A stretch of 64,000 bases of DNA, from contig NZ_BDLU01000037.1 in assembly GCF_006538165.1 (NCBI RefSeq), positions 62,001-126,000 on the forward strand, written 5' to 3'. Origin of the DNA: Komagataeibacter diospyri (GTDB lineage Bacteria > Pseudomonadota > Alphaproteobacteria > Acetobacterales > Acetobacteraceae). The notes under the pieces were generated by a model. The model saw nothing but the letters and a program-made list of their open reading frames with translations, ran no database searches and was not told the origin of the DNA. Numbering within the stretch: the stretch's first letter is position 1; every line of letters begins with the position of its first letter. Both the position numbers and the translations under genes were made by a program. Positions 35,195 to 43,591 of the stretch are shown here, piece after piece.

Positions 35195-35524
35195 ATGGAA
35201 CCGTGGACTTCTTTCACGCTATTTGGAAAATCCGGCACGATCTACCAGTTCCGGCGCACACCCTCGCCCCTGCCGCCGCAGGCCTGCATATTCCTGCTAA
35301 CAACCGTCATGGGATCAACGGTCAAGGGCGGGTCATGGCAGTTTGTGGAACCGGCAATCGGCACCGTGACCTCACTGTCGGGCGATTGGGACAGCGTGAT
35401 CACGCCTGCCCGCGAAGCCAAATCGGAAAGCGATGACGTCCTTGTCTGCTTTCCTGAAAGCGGTGACGTGGCCGACGCATTTACCGATCTGATCGAAGGC
35501 GGGGCGACACGCCTGCCGCGCTAG
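35195..35524 (+). CDS. small protein of unknown function
   Basis: This 109-residue protein is preceded by a near-perfect AAGGAGGGA eight bases before the ATG at 35195, strong support for a real gene. It starts 'EPWTSFTLFGKSGTIYQFRR', with regular alternation of hydrophobic and polar residues that suggests a mainly beta fold. It has no signal peptide or known motif. The neighbours are an ethanolamine permease on one side and repeat copy C on the other, so there is no useful context. Confidence 0.6.
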   Translation: MEPWTSFTLFGKSGTIYQFRRTPSPLPPQACIFLLTTVMGSTVKGGSWQFVEPAIGTVTSLSGDWDSVITPAREAKSESDDVLVCFPESGDVADAFTDLIEGGATRLPR

Positions 35525-35557
35525 GTTTCACCTGAAAAAGCTGACTGAAAACAACTT

Positions 35558-35631
35558 ATTGATAAATAATGAAAGTTTTCAGTTACGGCCTTTTTTTGAA
35601 AAAAGGCAGCGTTTTCCAAGGGTTTTTTCAC
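35558..35631 (+). repeat. dispersed hairpin repeat, copy C
   Basis: TTATTGATAAATAATGAAAG is followed by the hairpin at 35588-35607 (GCCTTTTTTT G AAAAAAGGC) and by GGTTTTTTCACAATTTGCAG, which resembles the tail of copy A. It follows the stop of the small gene by 34 bases. Confidence 0.75.
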
Positions 35632-35751
35632 AATTTGCAGGATGTTCCACAAGCAGGGTTAGCAAGCAGTCGCCCGGCCCGCCCAGATGTGAATGGACGC
35701 GCGTTTGCACGCGTTCCACACTGCGCCGTCCCGCCGGATGGAGATCCCGCC

Positions 35752-37161
35752 ATGTTCCGTTACCGTCGCCCTGCCCTGCTGACCTTCATGACGGGGCTTC
35801 TGCTGGCCCACGGCATGGCCCATGCCCGGCCCGACCGGCCGGTGCTGCTGCGCCATGCCACCGTTATTGATGGCACGGGCAGCGCGCCGCAGGCGGATAC
35901 GGATATCCTGATCCGCGGCGGGCATATTGCGGCAACCGGTCACAACCTGCCGTCAGCAGCACATGCACGGACCATTGACCTGTCGGGCCAGACCGTGCTG
36001 CCCGGACTGATTTCCGACCACAGCCATGTGGGACAGGTCAGCGGCACGCAGAATGGGGAAGTCAATTATACCCGCGCCAACATCCTGTCCGAACTGTCGC
36101 AGTATGAACGTTACGGAGTGCTGACCATTGTTGCGCTGGGACTGAACCGCTCACCCCTGTTTGACGACCTGCGGCGCGAGCAGCATGCGGGCCTTAACCC
36201 CGGCGCCGACCTGTTTGGCGTGGATCAGGGCATTGGCGCACCCGATGGTGTGCCACCGCAGAACATGTTCCACCTTGGCGCGGATCAGGTTTTCCGTCCC
36301 ACCACGCCCGATGAAGCCCGCGCCGCAGTCAATAAAATGGCGGATGAAGGTACGGACCTGATCAAGCTGTGGGTCGATGATTTCCGCAACGGCGTGCCCG
36401 GCGCACGTGGCCTGCCCAAAATGCAGCCCGAGATATACCGCGCCGCCATTACGCAGGCCCATCTGCGCGGCAAGCGCGTGGCCGCCCATATCCATGACCT
36501 GTCCGATGCCCGCGCGCTGGTGGCCGCGGGCGTGGACATCCTTGCCCACGGCGTGCGCGACAAACCGGTTGACGCCACCCTGATCCACGCCATGACACAG
36601 CAGGGCACGGGCTATATCGCGACGCTGGACCTTGATGAAGCCAACTATATCTTTGCCGAGCATCCCGAATGGCTGGATGATCCCTTCCTGTCATTCGGGC
36701 TGTCGCCTGCGTTGCGCCAGCAGTTCGCGGATCCGACATGGCGGGAAAAGGTTCTGGCAGCCCCTCTGACCGCAGCAGCACACAAGGCGCTGGCGATGAA
36801 CATGCGCAATCTGCTGACCCTTTACCGTGCGGGCATCTCCATCGGGTTCGGTACGGATTCGGGGGCAACGCCAACCCGCATTCCCGGTTTTGCCGAACAT
36901 CGGGAATTCCGGCTGTCGATCATGGCCGGGCTGACCCCGCTGCAGGCCATTACGCTGGCGACGGGGGATGCCGCCCACCTCATGCAGCTTACGGACCGGG
37001 GCACCATCGCGGCGGGACAACTGGCGGACCTGCTGGTGGTCTCAGGCAATCCGGCACAGGACCCGACGGCGCTGGATCGTATCCAGCAGGTCTGGCACCG
37101 TGGGCGTCAGGTACCCGGCCCGCTGGCGGGACAGGACAGGCCGGTATCCCGGCCCGAGTAA
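35752..37161 (+). CDS. secreted metal-dependent amidohydrolase
   Basis: This 469-residue protein has an N-terminal signal peptide (FRYRRPALLTFMTGLLLAHG, cut after AHA). The amidohydrolase fold shows H-x-H in 'GLISDHSHVGQV', Lys in 'DLIKLWVDDF', His in 'RVAAHIHDLSDA', His in 'DILAHGVRD' and Asp in 'IGFGTDSGATP'. The family includes periplasmic prolidases and imidazolonepropionase-like enzymes. The substrate is not clear. GGAG lies upstream of the ATG. A small lipoprotein gene follows 11 bases after the stop. Confidence 0.85.
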   Translation: MFRYRRPALLTFMTGLLLAHGMAHARPDRPVLLRHATVIDGTGSAPQADTDILIRGGHIAATGHNLPSAAHARTIDLSGQTVLPGLISDHSHVGQVSGTQNGEVNYTRANILSELSQYERYGVLTIVALGLNRSPLFDDLRREQHAGLNPGADLFGVDQGIGAPDGVPPQNMFHLGADQVFRPTTPDEARAAVNKMADEGTDLIKLWVDDFRNGVPGARGLPKMQPEIYRAAITQAHLRGKRVAAHIHDLSDARALVAAGVDILAHGVRDKPVDATLIHAMTQQGTGYIATLDLDEANYIFAEHPEWLDDPFLSFGLSPALRQQFADPTWREKVLAAPLTAAAHKALAMNMRNLLTLYRAGISIGFGTDSGATPTRIPGFAEHREFRLSIMAGLTPLQAITLATGDAAHLMQLTDRGTIAAGQLADLLVVSGNPAQDPTALDRIQQVWHRGRQVPGPLAGQDRPVSRPE

Positions 37162-37172
37162 AGAAAGCCGAC

Positions 37173-37433
37173 ATGACCGGAAAAATGACACGCAATCCCT
37201 TTTGCAGACTGCTTCCCCTGATCGGGATGGCAGCAGCCCTTGCCGCCTGCGCCGGGCCGACCGGCCCGCAGTTATCGGGACCTGATGGGCCGATGATCGC
37301 CAACAATGACTGGAACGAACATAATTACGGCATGGGGTTCTATTCCGGGCCGTATGATGATGGCTTCGAGGCGGAAGGCCTGAATGGCGGGCCGCCCAAT
37401 TATCTGGGCGATGAGTTTATGGGCGTTCCCTAA
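37173..37433 (+). CDS. small lipoprotein
   Basis: This 86-residue protein has a short signal peptide ending in the lipobox 'AAALAAC' and a mature part rich in Gly, Asn, Pro, Tyr and Asp ('WNEHNYGMGFYSGPYDDGFE'). No family is recognised. It begins 11 bases after the amidohydrolase stop, so the two are probably co-expressed. A second ATG four codons on is possible. The IS element begins 127 bases downstream. Confidence 0.65.
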   Translation: MTGKMTRNPFCRLLPLIGMAAALAACAGPTGPQLSGPDGPMIANNDWNEHNYGMGFYSGPYDDGFEAEGLNGGPPNYLGDEFMGVP

Positions 37434-37454
37434 GAAATATTCAAAATAAATATA

Positions 37455-37553
37455 CTGATAAAAAATAATAAAAGTTTTTAATCGCTTCATTTTTTAAATG
37501 AAATTATCTTGTAATATTTAAAAAAATATTCACAAAAAACTTTTATTATTTAT
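37455..37553. repeat. inverted pair of repeat leaders, copy D
   Basis: The left arm has GATAAAAAATAATAAAAG followed by TTTTT (ending near 37480) and the right arm has AAAAAACTTTTATTATTTAT (37533-37552). They are inverted copies of the leader motif of the dispersed repeat. The centre has CATTTTTTAAATG instead of the usual GCCGCC hairpin. The IS element is inserted 8 bases further on. Confidence 0.55.
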
Positions 37554-37560
37554 AATCTGA

Positions 37561-38476
37561 GTGTCTGACCGAAAATGAGTTGAGTGATTTCAGCAGGTTA
37601 TGATTCATGGGTTTGCGAGAACCTGATGAGATCAGGATGGCCTGGACTGAAATCACCCGCGCGCAGTATCAAAGGGACGATCTGGAGTATGCAAGCGACC
37701 TGCGCGATGCGGAGTGGGCGCAGATTGCGCCGCTGATGCCCGAGAGGAAACGACCGGGGAGACCACGACGTACGGATTTGCGCCGGGTCATGGAGGCGAT
37801 CCTCCATATCGTCACGACCGGCTGCCAATGGCGGCAGTTGCCCCGGCACTTTCCCGCCTTCACGACCGTACAGGGCTATTTCTACCGTTGGATCCGCGAG
37901 GGACGATGGGAAGCGATGAACCATATTCTCGTGATCCTGTCACGTGAGCAGGACGGGCGAGACGCCACGCCTTCAGTGGGCATTATCGACAGCCAGTCGG
38001 TTAAAACTACTGAAAACGGCGATCCACGAGGTTATGACGCGGGCAAGAAGATCAAGGGACGCAAGCGGCATATCGCGACCGACACGCCGGGCCATGTCGT
38101 GGCGGCTGTCGTGCATCCCGCCGACGTTCAGGATCGTGATGGTGCGCCGCTGGTAGCAACCAGAATACGCTCATTATTCCCCTGGCTTCGCCATCTGATC
38201 GGTGACGGCGGGTATGCTGGCGAGAAGTTGCGTGGTGCGCTGGCTGAACGCGGCCGATGGACGATCGAAATCGTCAGGCGTAGCAATCGAGACGAAGGCT
38301 TCGTCGTCCTGCCGAAACGCTGGATCGTGGAGCGCAGCTTTGCATGGCTCGGACGCTGCCGCCGCCTCACGAAGGATGTCGAGGCAACAATCTCGTCATC
38401 CCATGCGTGGTTGATGATTGCCCATATCCGCAGGGTTCTGCGAAAAATCAATCAAACCGCTTTCTGATTCAGGCTC
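37561..38476 (+). mobile_element. IS5-family insertion sequence (IS1031-like)
   Basis: The element is 916 bases and carries one transposase. The ends are imperfect inverted repeats: left GTGTCTGACCGAAAATGAG, right end (reverse complement) GAGCCTGAATCAGAAAGCGG. A TGA target duplication flanks it (37558-37560 and 38477-38479), which fits the T-N-A target of the IS1031 subgroup common in Komagataeibacter. Both the reading frame and the ends look intact, so it may still be active. Confidence 0.85.
37607..38467 (+). CDS. IS5-family transposase
   Basis: This 286-residue DDE transposase has an N-terminal IS4/IS5-type region ('LRDAEWAQIAPLMPERKRPG'). The catalytic Asp lies in 'VGIIDSQSVKTTENGDPRG', the second Asp in 'LIGDGGYAGEKLRGAL' and the Glu in 'RWIVERSFAWLGRCRRL', the latter with the R-x3-E-type signature. 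No frameshift is present. An internal Met 10 codons in is another possible start. Confidence 0.93.
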   Translation: MGLREPDEIRMAWTEITRAQYQRDDLEYASDLRDAEWAQIAPLMPERKRPGRPRRTDLRRVMEAILHIVTTGCQWRQLPRHFPAFTTVQGYFYRWIREGRWEAMNHILVILSREQDGRDATPSVGIIDSQSVKTTENGDPRGYDAGKKIKGRKRHIATDTPGHVVAAVVHPADVQDRDGAPLVATRIRSLFPWLRHLIGDGGYAGEKLRGALAERGRWTIEIVRRSNRDEGFVVLPKRWIVERSFAWLGRCRRLTKDVEATISSSHAWLMIAHIRRVLRKINQTAF

Positions 38477-38515
38477 TGAGGATCATTCCACCCGATATAC
38501 CCTGTGGTCGTGCCG

Positions 38516-39418
38516 TCAGCACCGCGTGGAAAAACGGTCCCACGGCGTGATGCGGGTTACGGGCAGTTCAACGGGGCGCGCATAGACCTCGGCCGACAGG
38601 AATGCCAGTTCTGCCGCCACCTGCTCTTCAGGCAGCGAGATGGACCATGCACGCGGGTTGCCATCGGTTCCATCATTCCAGCGGTAACCACGCTGGCGTA
38701 GCATATCCTTGTATTCATAAGGCGCGTTTTCAGCCCAGATCCGGCAACGGATCTGCCGCGCATTTTCCAGCAGCACCCCCAGCGCCGGACGCCCCGATAC
38801 CGGCAGGTCACGATCCAGAATCGCAATCCCCGCCTGACAGTCATCCACCGCCCGATGGCCATCGAACCAGAAGCCCGCCTGCATGCCCAGATAGGACAGC
38901 TTGCGCCCTTCATACCCTTCCGCCGCCCAATCGACATCGCGCATGGAACATGCCCACGGCTTGGTAGTGAAGGCAGGCGTGAAGCGTTCTGCAAACTTGC
39001 GGTCGAAATTTGCATTATGAGCGATAATTAATGATGCAGGCGCGACAAAACGCTCCACCTCTTCCGGGGTGACGGACTGTCCCGCCACCATGGCCGGGGT
39101 AATGCCGGTCAGTTCGGTAATCTGGGCCGGAATGGGACAGGACGGTTCACGCAGGCGACTGAAGGGCTCCAGCGATCCCAGTATCCGACCGTCCAGCGTA
39201 TAGACGAAGGGCACGATCCCGAATTCGATGATTTCGTCCTGGGCGGCACTCAGCCCGGTTGTCTCAAGATCAAGGAACATGCCAAGCCGCGTGCCCGCCC
39301 CCGCCGGATAATGGTCCAGCACGCGTGGCGCCAGCGGGCGCAGGACACGGTAACGACCCGTACCCTCCAGCGTCCTGGCCATGTGTTCCATCTGTTCGGG
39401 GGCTGGGTCGTCTGTCAT
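38516..39418 (-). CDS. DEDDh 3'-5' exonuclease
   Basis: This 300-residue protein has an RNase T/DnaQ-type domain: Exo I 'GMFLDLETTGLS' (D-x-E), Exo II 'IIAHNANFDRKFAERF' and Exo III 'DGHRAVDDCQAGIAIL' (H-x4-D). The C-terminal 110 residues ('APYEYKDMLRQRGYRW...') belong to a conserved extension seen in alphaproteobacterial DNA polymerase III epsilon-like proteins. It may degrade single-stranded DNA or RNA ends. AGGAGA precedes the ATG at 39418. It is divergent from the Kir channel gene. Confidence 0.85.
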   Translation of the reverse strand: MTDDPAPEQMEHMARTLEGTGRYRVLRPLAPRVLDHYPAGAGTRLGMFLDLETTGLSAAQDEIIEFGIVPFVYTLDGRILGSLEPFSRLREPSCPIPAQITELTGITPAMVAGQSVTPEEVERFVAPASLIIAHNANFDRKFAERFTPAFTTKPWACSMRDVDWAAEGYEGRKLSYLGMQAGFWFDGHRAVDDCQAGIAILDRDLPVSGRPALGVLLENARQIRCRIWAENAPYEYKDMLRQRGYRWNDGTDGNPRAWSISLPEEQVAAELAFLSAEVYARPVELPVTRITPWDRFSTRC

Positions 39419-39579
39419 CGCAGGTCTCCTGTGCAGGCATGTCTGCATGGATATGTAGACTGCATGCCCGTTCCGTCCAGCAGAACGGACGTTGTCCTGT
39501 AGCGCGACATGGAATATTACAAAACTTGTCAGGTCGGCCTGATCCTGATGCAATACGACATGCGCACACAGGATACGTC

Positions 39580-40557
39580 ATGGCCCAGCATGCCGCGCCA
39601 GACCGCACAGCCCGGCCCACCAGACCCACGCCCCCGCCATCAGGGGCTGCGAATACCCACCGTCTGGAAGATAACGGGCATGATACGATCATACGCGTGG
39701 GGCAGGTTGACCGCATCTGGTCCGATTTCTATCACCATGCCCTGACCGCACCGTGGAGCACGTTCTTCTATGGCTCCCTGCTGGTTTATGTCGGCATCAA
39801 CCTGCTGTTCGCCCTGCTGTACATGGCGGACAGTGACGGGATCAGCGGCACGCATCCGCACAGCTTTGCCGATTTCTTCTTTTTCAGCGTGCAGACCCTG
39901 TCCACCGTGGGCTATGGTGGCATGATCCCCATCAGCCGTACCGCCAACCTGATCGCCACGGTGGAGGTACTGGGCGGCATGATGATAAACGCCCTGGCGA
40001 CCGGGCTGATCTTCGCCCGTTTTTCCCGCCCCCGCGCCCGGGTCATGTTCAGTGACAAGGCGCTCATACTACGCGAAAACAACCAGCTTCACCTTGATAT
40101 CCGCATTGCCAACTGCAGGCGCAGCCCGATCCTGTCGGTGGATGTGGAATTCGCTCTGGCCCGCCTGATCCGCACGCCCGCGGGCCGGGTGGTGCGACAG
40201 TTTGATCCCCTGCCCCTGCAGCAGGCCCATGTGCCGGTGCTGCGCTTTGCCTGCACGCCCACACATGTCATTGATGAAGACAGCCCGCTATATGGCATGA
40301 CGGAAGCCGACCTGTCGGCACAGGAAGCGGAAATCATCGTCAGCCTGACCGGCACGGACGAAGCATCCGGCCAGACAGTATTTGCTCGCTCGGCTTACGG
40401 ATTTGACCGTATGCTCTATAACCATCGCTTCGTGGATATCATAAACGCCGGGCCGGATGGACGGATCACCGTTGACTACACCCGTTTCGACCAGACCGAA
40501 TCCCCACAGGACGCAACTGCCGATGTGGCGGAATACCTGGCTGACCAGCCTGACTGA
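39580..40557 (+). CDS. inward-rectifier potassium channel (KirBac type)
   Basis: This 325-residue protein has two membrane helices around a pore loop with filter TVGYG ('FFFSVQTLSTVGYGGMIPIS'). A C-terminal immunoglobulin-like cytoplasmic domain follows ('ARVMFSDKALILRENNQLHL', 'FACTPTHVIDEDSPLYGM'). The preceding slide-helix region 'RIWSDFYHHALTAPWSTFF' is typical of KirBac. It conducts potassium across the inner membrane. Its stop overlaps the start region of the next gene by one base gap, so the two are probably translated together. Confidence 0.92.
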   Translation: MAQHAAPDRTARPTRPTPPPSGAANTHRLEDNGHDTIIRVGQVDRIWSDFYHHALTAPWSTFFYGSLLVYVGINLLFALLYMADSDGISGTHPHSFADFFFFSVQTLSTVGYGGMIPISRTANLIATVEVLGGMMINALATGLIFARFSRPRARVMFSDKALILRENNQLHLDIRIANCRRSPILSVDVEFALARLIRTPAGRVVRQFDPLPLQQAHVPVLRFACTPTHVIDEDSPLYGMTEADLSAQEAEIIVSLTGTDEASGQTVFARSAYGFDRMLYNHRFVDIINAGPDGRITVDYTRFDQTESPQDATADVAEYLADQPD

Positions 40558-40558
40558 C

Positions 40559-41665
40559 ATGTCTCCGCGCATCCTGCGCGCGGGCCTGTGCGCCATGGGT
40601 ATCATGAGCTGCGCGGGGTCCACCCATGCCCGTCCCATTCACCATCCCCCGCCACCGCCCGAAGCCGCGCCGGAACTGCTGTATGGCCTGCCTGCCGCCT
40701 GCATTGCCCATGTCATCACGGCCCCGCTGCTGACCAATAGCGGCAGCCCCATCATTCCCGTCACGTTCAACGCGACGGACGGGCTGTCCTATATCAGCGT
40801 GACACAGGACAGGGTGGGCGTGTACGCCGCCACGACACATGATTTCCCCGTGGAATCCATCGTCAACATCAAGACCATCGCAGGCGAGGACACCACTTAC
40901 GCCACCACCCTGAACACCCTGCGCATAAACAACGGCATGGCGGAAAACGTACCCGCCCTGCTGGAGGGGATCGGCCTGCCGCATATCAACACCCGGCCGG
41001 TGCTGGGAATCATCGGGTATGATGTGCTGGGTAATTATGACGTGCTGTTCGATTTTCCGGCCCGGCGCATGGTCCTGTTCCTGCCGCGTAAGGGCAAGGC
41101 GTGCCCGCCAATGCGTGACTGGCTGGGGGCGGACAGCACGGCGCTGCCGCTTCTGCCCGATTCCACCGGGCGGATGACCGGGGTGGCCCTGCGGGTGGGG
41201 GAGCGCACCGTCCGGATGGAAATCGAACCGGGGGCCGACATCTCCTCCCTTTCACGCAGGGATGCACGCGCGCTGGGCCTGACCAGTGCCATGCTGCATG
41301 CGGATATGCATGTGCGCACCAATGCAGGCAAGATCCTGAACGGACGGCGGCATCATTTCGATAATGTCACGCTGGGGACATGGCAGAACCTTGGTCTGGA
41401 CGTGAACGTGGAAAAGACCACCTACAGCGTCCTTGGCATGAATTTCCTGCGCCGCAGGCAGGTCCTCATGGCCTTTCCACAGGACATGATCTTCATGACC
41501 CCGCAGCAGGACATGCCCGATGACCGGGGGCAGGCGACACATGGCGTGCTGAGCACGCGCACCGCCATCGCCCGCATGGTCGATACCCCCCCGCCGCCAC
41601 CTGCGGGCAGCAGCACCCTGCTGGCGCCAACGGACAGCCCCGCTGCCCAGCCTGCCGCGCACTGA
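40559..41665 (+). CDS. secreted retropepsin-like protein lacking the catalytic Asp motif
   Basis: This 368-residue protein has a signal peptide (ILRAGLCAMGIMSCAGSTHA). It appears to hold two lobes of the bacterial aspartyl-protease-like fold (residues about 50-190 and 200-330); the second contains 'MEIEPGADISSLSRRDARAL', where active family members read D-T-G-A. The 'VLGIIGYDVLGNYDVLFDFP' and 'VLGMNFLRRRQVLMAF' stretches match the conserved end of each lobe. The Pro/Ala-rich tail is disordered. It starts one base after the Kir channel stop, a coupling that may mean a joint role. Proteolysis is doubtful. Confidence 0.72.
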   Translation: MSPRILRAGLCAMGIMSCAGSTHARPIHHPPPPPEAAPELLYGLPAACIAHVITAPLLTNSGSPIIPVTFNATDGLSYISVTQDRVGVYAATTHDFPVESIVNIKTIAGEDTTYATTLNTLRINNGMAENVPALLEGIGLPHINTRPVLGIIGYDVLGNYDVLFDFPARRMVLFLPRKGKACPPMRDWLGADSTALPLLPDSTGRMTGVALRVGERTVRMEIEPGADISSLSRRDARALGLTSAMLHADMHVRTNAGKILNGRRHHFDNVTLGTWQNLGLDVNVEKTTYSVLGMNFLRRRQVLMAFPQDMIFMTPQQDMPDDRGQATHGVLSTRTAIARMVDTPPPPPAGSSTLLAPTDSPAAQPAAH

Positions 41666-41668
41666 TCC

Positions 41669-43498
41669 CTATGCCGGCAGGTCGCCGCCCATGGGCAGCA
41701 GCCTGTCACGATAGGGACCGGGCACGCGTTCGAGTTCCGCCATGCTGCCCTGCTGGGCGATGCGTCCTTTCTCCATCACCACGATGCGGTCAAACCCCCG
41801 CAACGTGGACAGGCGGTGCGCCACCGCGATCACGGTGCGCCCGACCATCAGCCGCTCAAGGGCAGCATGGACATGGCGCTCGCTTTCACCATCCAGCGCG
41901 CTGGTGGCCTCATCCAGGATCAGCACCGGCGCATTGCGCAGAAAGGCACGCGCAATGGCGATGCGCTGGCGCTGCCCACCCGACAGCATCACGCCACGCT
42001 CCCCCACCACGGTATCGAACCCACGCGGCATGGCGGCTATAAAACCGCTACATCCCGCGGCCTCCGCCGCCGCGCGGACTTCGGCATCGGTGGCGTCGGG
42101 GCGGCCATAGCGGATATTTTCCCCTACCGAGCGGCGCAGCAGGTACACATCCTGCGGCACGACCGCCATGGTGGCGCGCAGGCTGGCCTCATCCAGTTCC
42201 AGAATGTTGATGCCATCCATTTCCACCGCCCCCGCCTGCACGAAACGCTGGCGCTGCAACAGGGCGAGGACCGTACTTTTGCCTGATCCCGATACCCCCA
42301 CCAGCCCGACACGGCTGCCTGCGGGAATATCCAGATCGAAATGCGACAGGACGGGCGGACTGCCGGGATAGGCAAAGGTGACATCACGCAGCCGCACATG
42401 CCCCCGACATGCGGCGGAAGGCAGGGTCATGGACTCCACGACACCGCTATGTTCATGCGGCACCAGCAGGTGACCCAGCGTTTCGGACAGGCGGGTGACA
42501 TGCTTCATGGCCTCGACCATTGAAAAAGCAAGGTCGCGCGTGCAGTTCAGGATCAGGAACCCCAGCGTCGTCACCATCACCACATCACCCGTCGTGGCCT
42601 GGTGCATGCGCCACAGCAGCACCGTCCATACCAGAAGCCCCGTGGTCATGAAGGCGGTGACGGTGGAATGGATCATGCGCAGCTGTTCCATGTACCGCAG
42701 CGACCGGCTGTGCATGCCCGTTTCCACCTGAATGCGCCTGCGCATGCGGCCATGTTCGGAACCGATCATGCCATACGCACGCACCAGCGGCAGGTTCTGC
42801 ATTACATCCAGCATTTCGCCGTCCACCTCCGCCGCCTCGGCGGCATAGGACAGGTGCAGGAACTGCCCCCGCCCTGCCAGCCGGTATATGCCAAGGCCCA
42901 GCAGCAGGGTCATGCCCACCAGAACCAGCGCCATCCACGGGCTGACCGTGCCAAGGGTGACGATGGCCAGCACAAGGTTCAGCACCGAAGGCAGCAGGTT
43001 CCATGCCGCCATGTTTTCCAGCGCCACCACCGCAGCCGCGGCTGCCGATACACGTGCCGCCAGCGCACCGGACAGCCGCTCCGCGAAATAGGTCGCGGCG
43101 TGGCCGGTCAGATATCGGAACAGGTCCTGGCGCACATCACCACCCACGCGCACGAACACACCCGACGCCATCCACCCCGCGACACGCCATGCCGCGTTGT
43201 CACAGATGATGGTACCGCAGAACAGGATGATGGATACCCATACCGCCCCCATCCCCCGCCCGCCCTGCGTCATGCCATCGACCAGATGGCGGATGATGGC
43301 GGACATGCCCACGTTGCACGCAACCGCCACCGCAATCGCGCTGACTATGATGACATGCCAGCGCGCATGCAGGCGCACGTAATGGAAAATGAAGGCAAGC
43401 GGATGATGCCGGTAACGCTGCAGGTCGACCACCCCCGCCATATCGGGCGCGGGATCGGGGTTTGCCGGATGGGGCAAACGGGGATCAATGACGGTCAT
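41669..43498 (-). CDS. ABC exporter, fused membrane and ATPase domains
   Basis: This 609-residue protein has six predicted membrane helices in its first 320 residues and a C-terminal ATPase with Walker A 'VGVSGSGKSTVLALL', signature 'LSGGQRQRIAIARAF' and Walker B 'APVLILDEATSALDGESE'. It belongs to the MsbA/multidrug half-transporter class and should act as a dimer at the inner membrane. The ATG at 43498 is chosen because the upstream residues are not membrane-like. It lies downstream of the DUF763 gene on the same strand (94-base gap) and ends convergent to the Kir pair. The substrate is unknown. Confidence 0.9.
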   Translation of the reverse strand: MTVIDPRLPHPANPDPAPDMAGVVDLQRYRHHPLAFIFHYVRLHARWHVIIVSAIAVAVACNVGMSAIIRHLVDGMTQGGRGMGAVWVSIILFCGTIICDNAAWRVAGWMASGVFVRVGGDVRQDLFRYLTGHAATYFAERLSGALAARVSAAAAAVVALENMAAWNLLPSVLNLVLAIVTLGTVSPWMALVLVGMTLLLGLGIYRLAGRGQFLHLSYAAEAAEVDGEMLDVMQNLPLVRAYGMIGSEHGRMRRRIQVETGMHSRSLRYMEQLRMIHSTVTAFMTTGLLVWTVLLWRMHQATTGDVVMVTTLGFLILNCTRDLAFSMVEAMKHVTRLSETLGHLLVPHEHSGVVESMTLPSAACRGHVRLRDVTFAYPGSPPVLSHFDLDIPAGSRVGLVGVSGSGKSTVLALLQRQRFVQAGAVEMDGINILELDEASLRATMAVVPQDVYLLRRSVGENIRYGRPDATDAEVRAAAEAAGCSGFIAAMPRGFDTVVGERGVMLSGGQRQRIAIARAFLRNAPVLILDEATSALDGESERHVHAALERLMVGRTVIAVAHRLSTLRGFDRIVVMEKGRIAQQGSMAELERVPGPYRDRLLPMGGDLPA

Positions 43499-43591
43499 GG
43501 ATGTGATGCTGCCCTCCAGGCGTGACGAACGGAATGACCCGTATTTCTGCCGTATTCGGCCCGGTATCATGGCTGCATGACAGACGCACCC

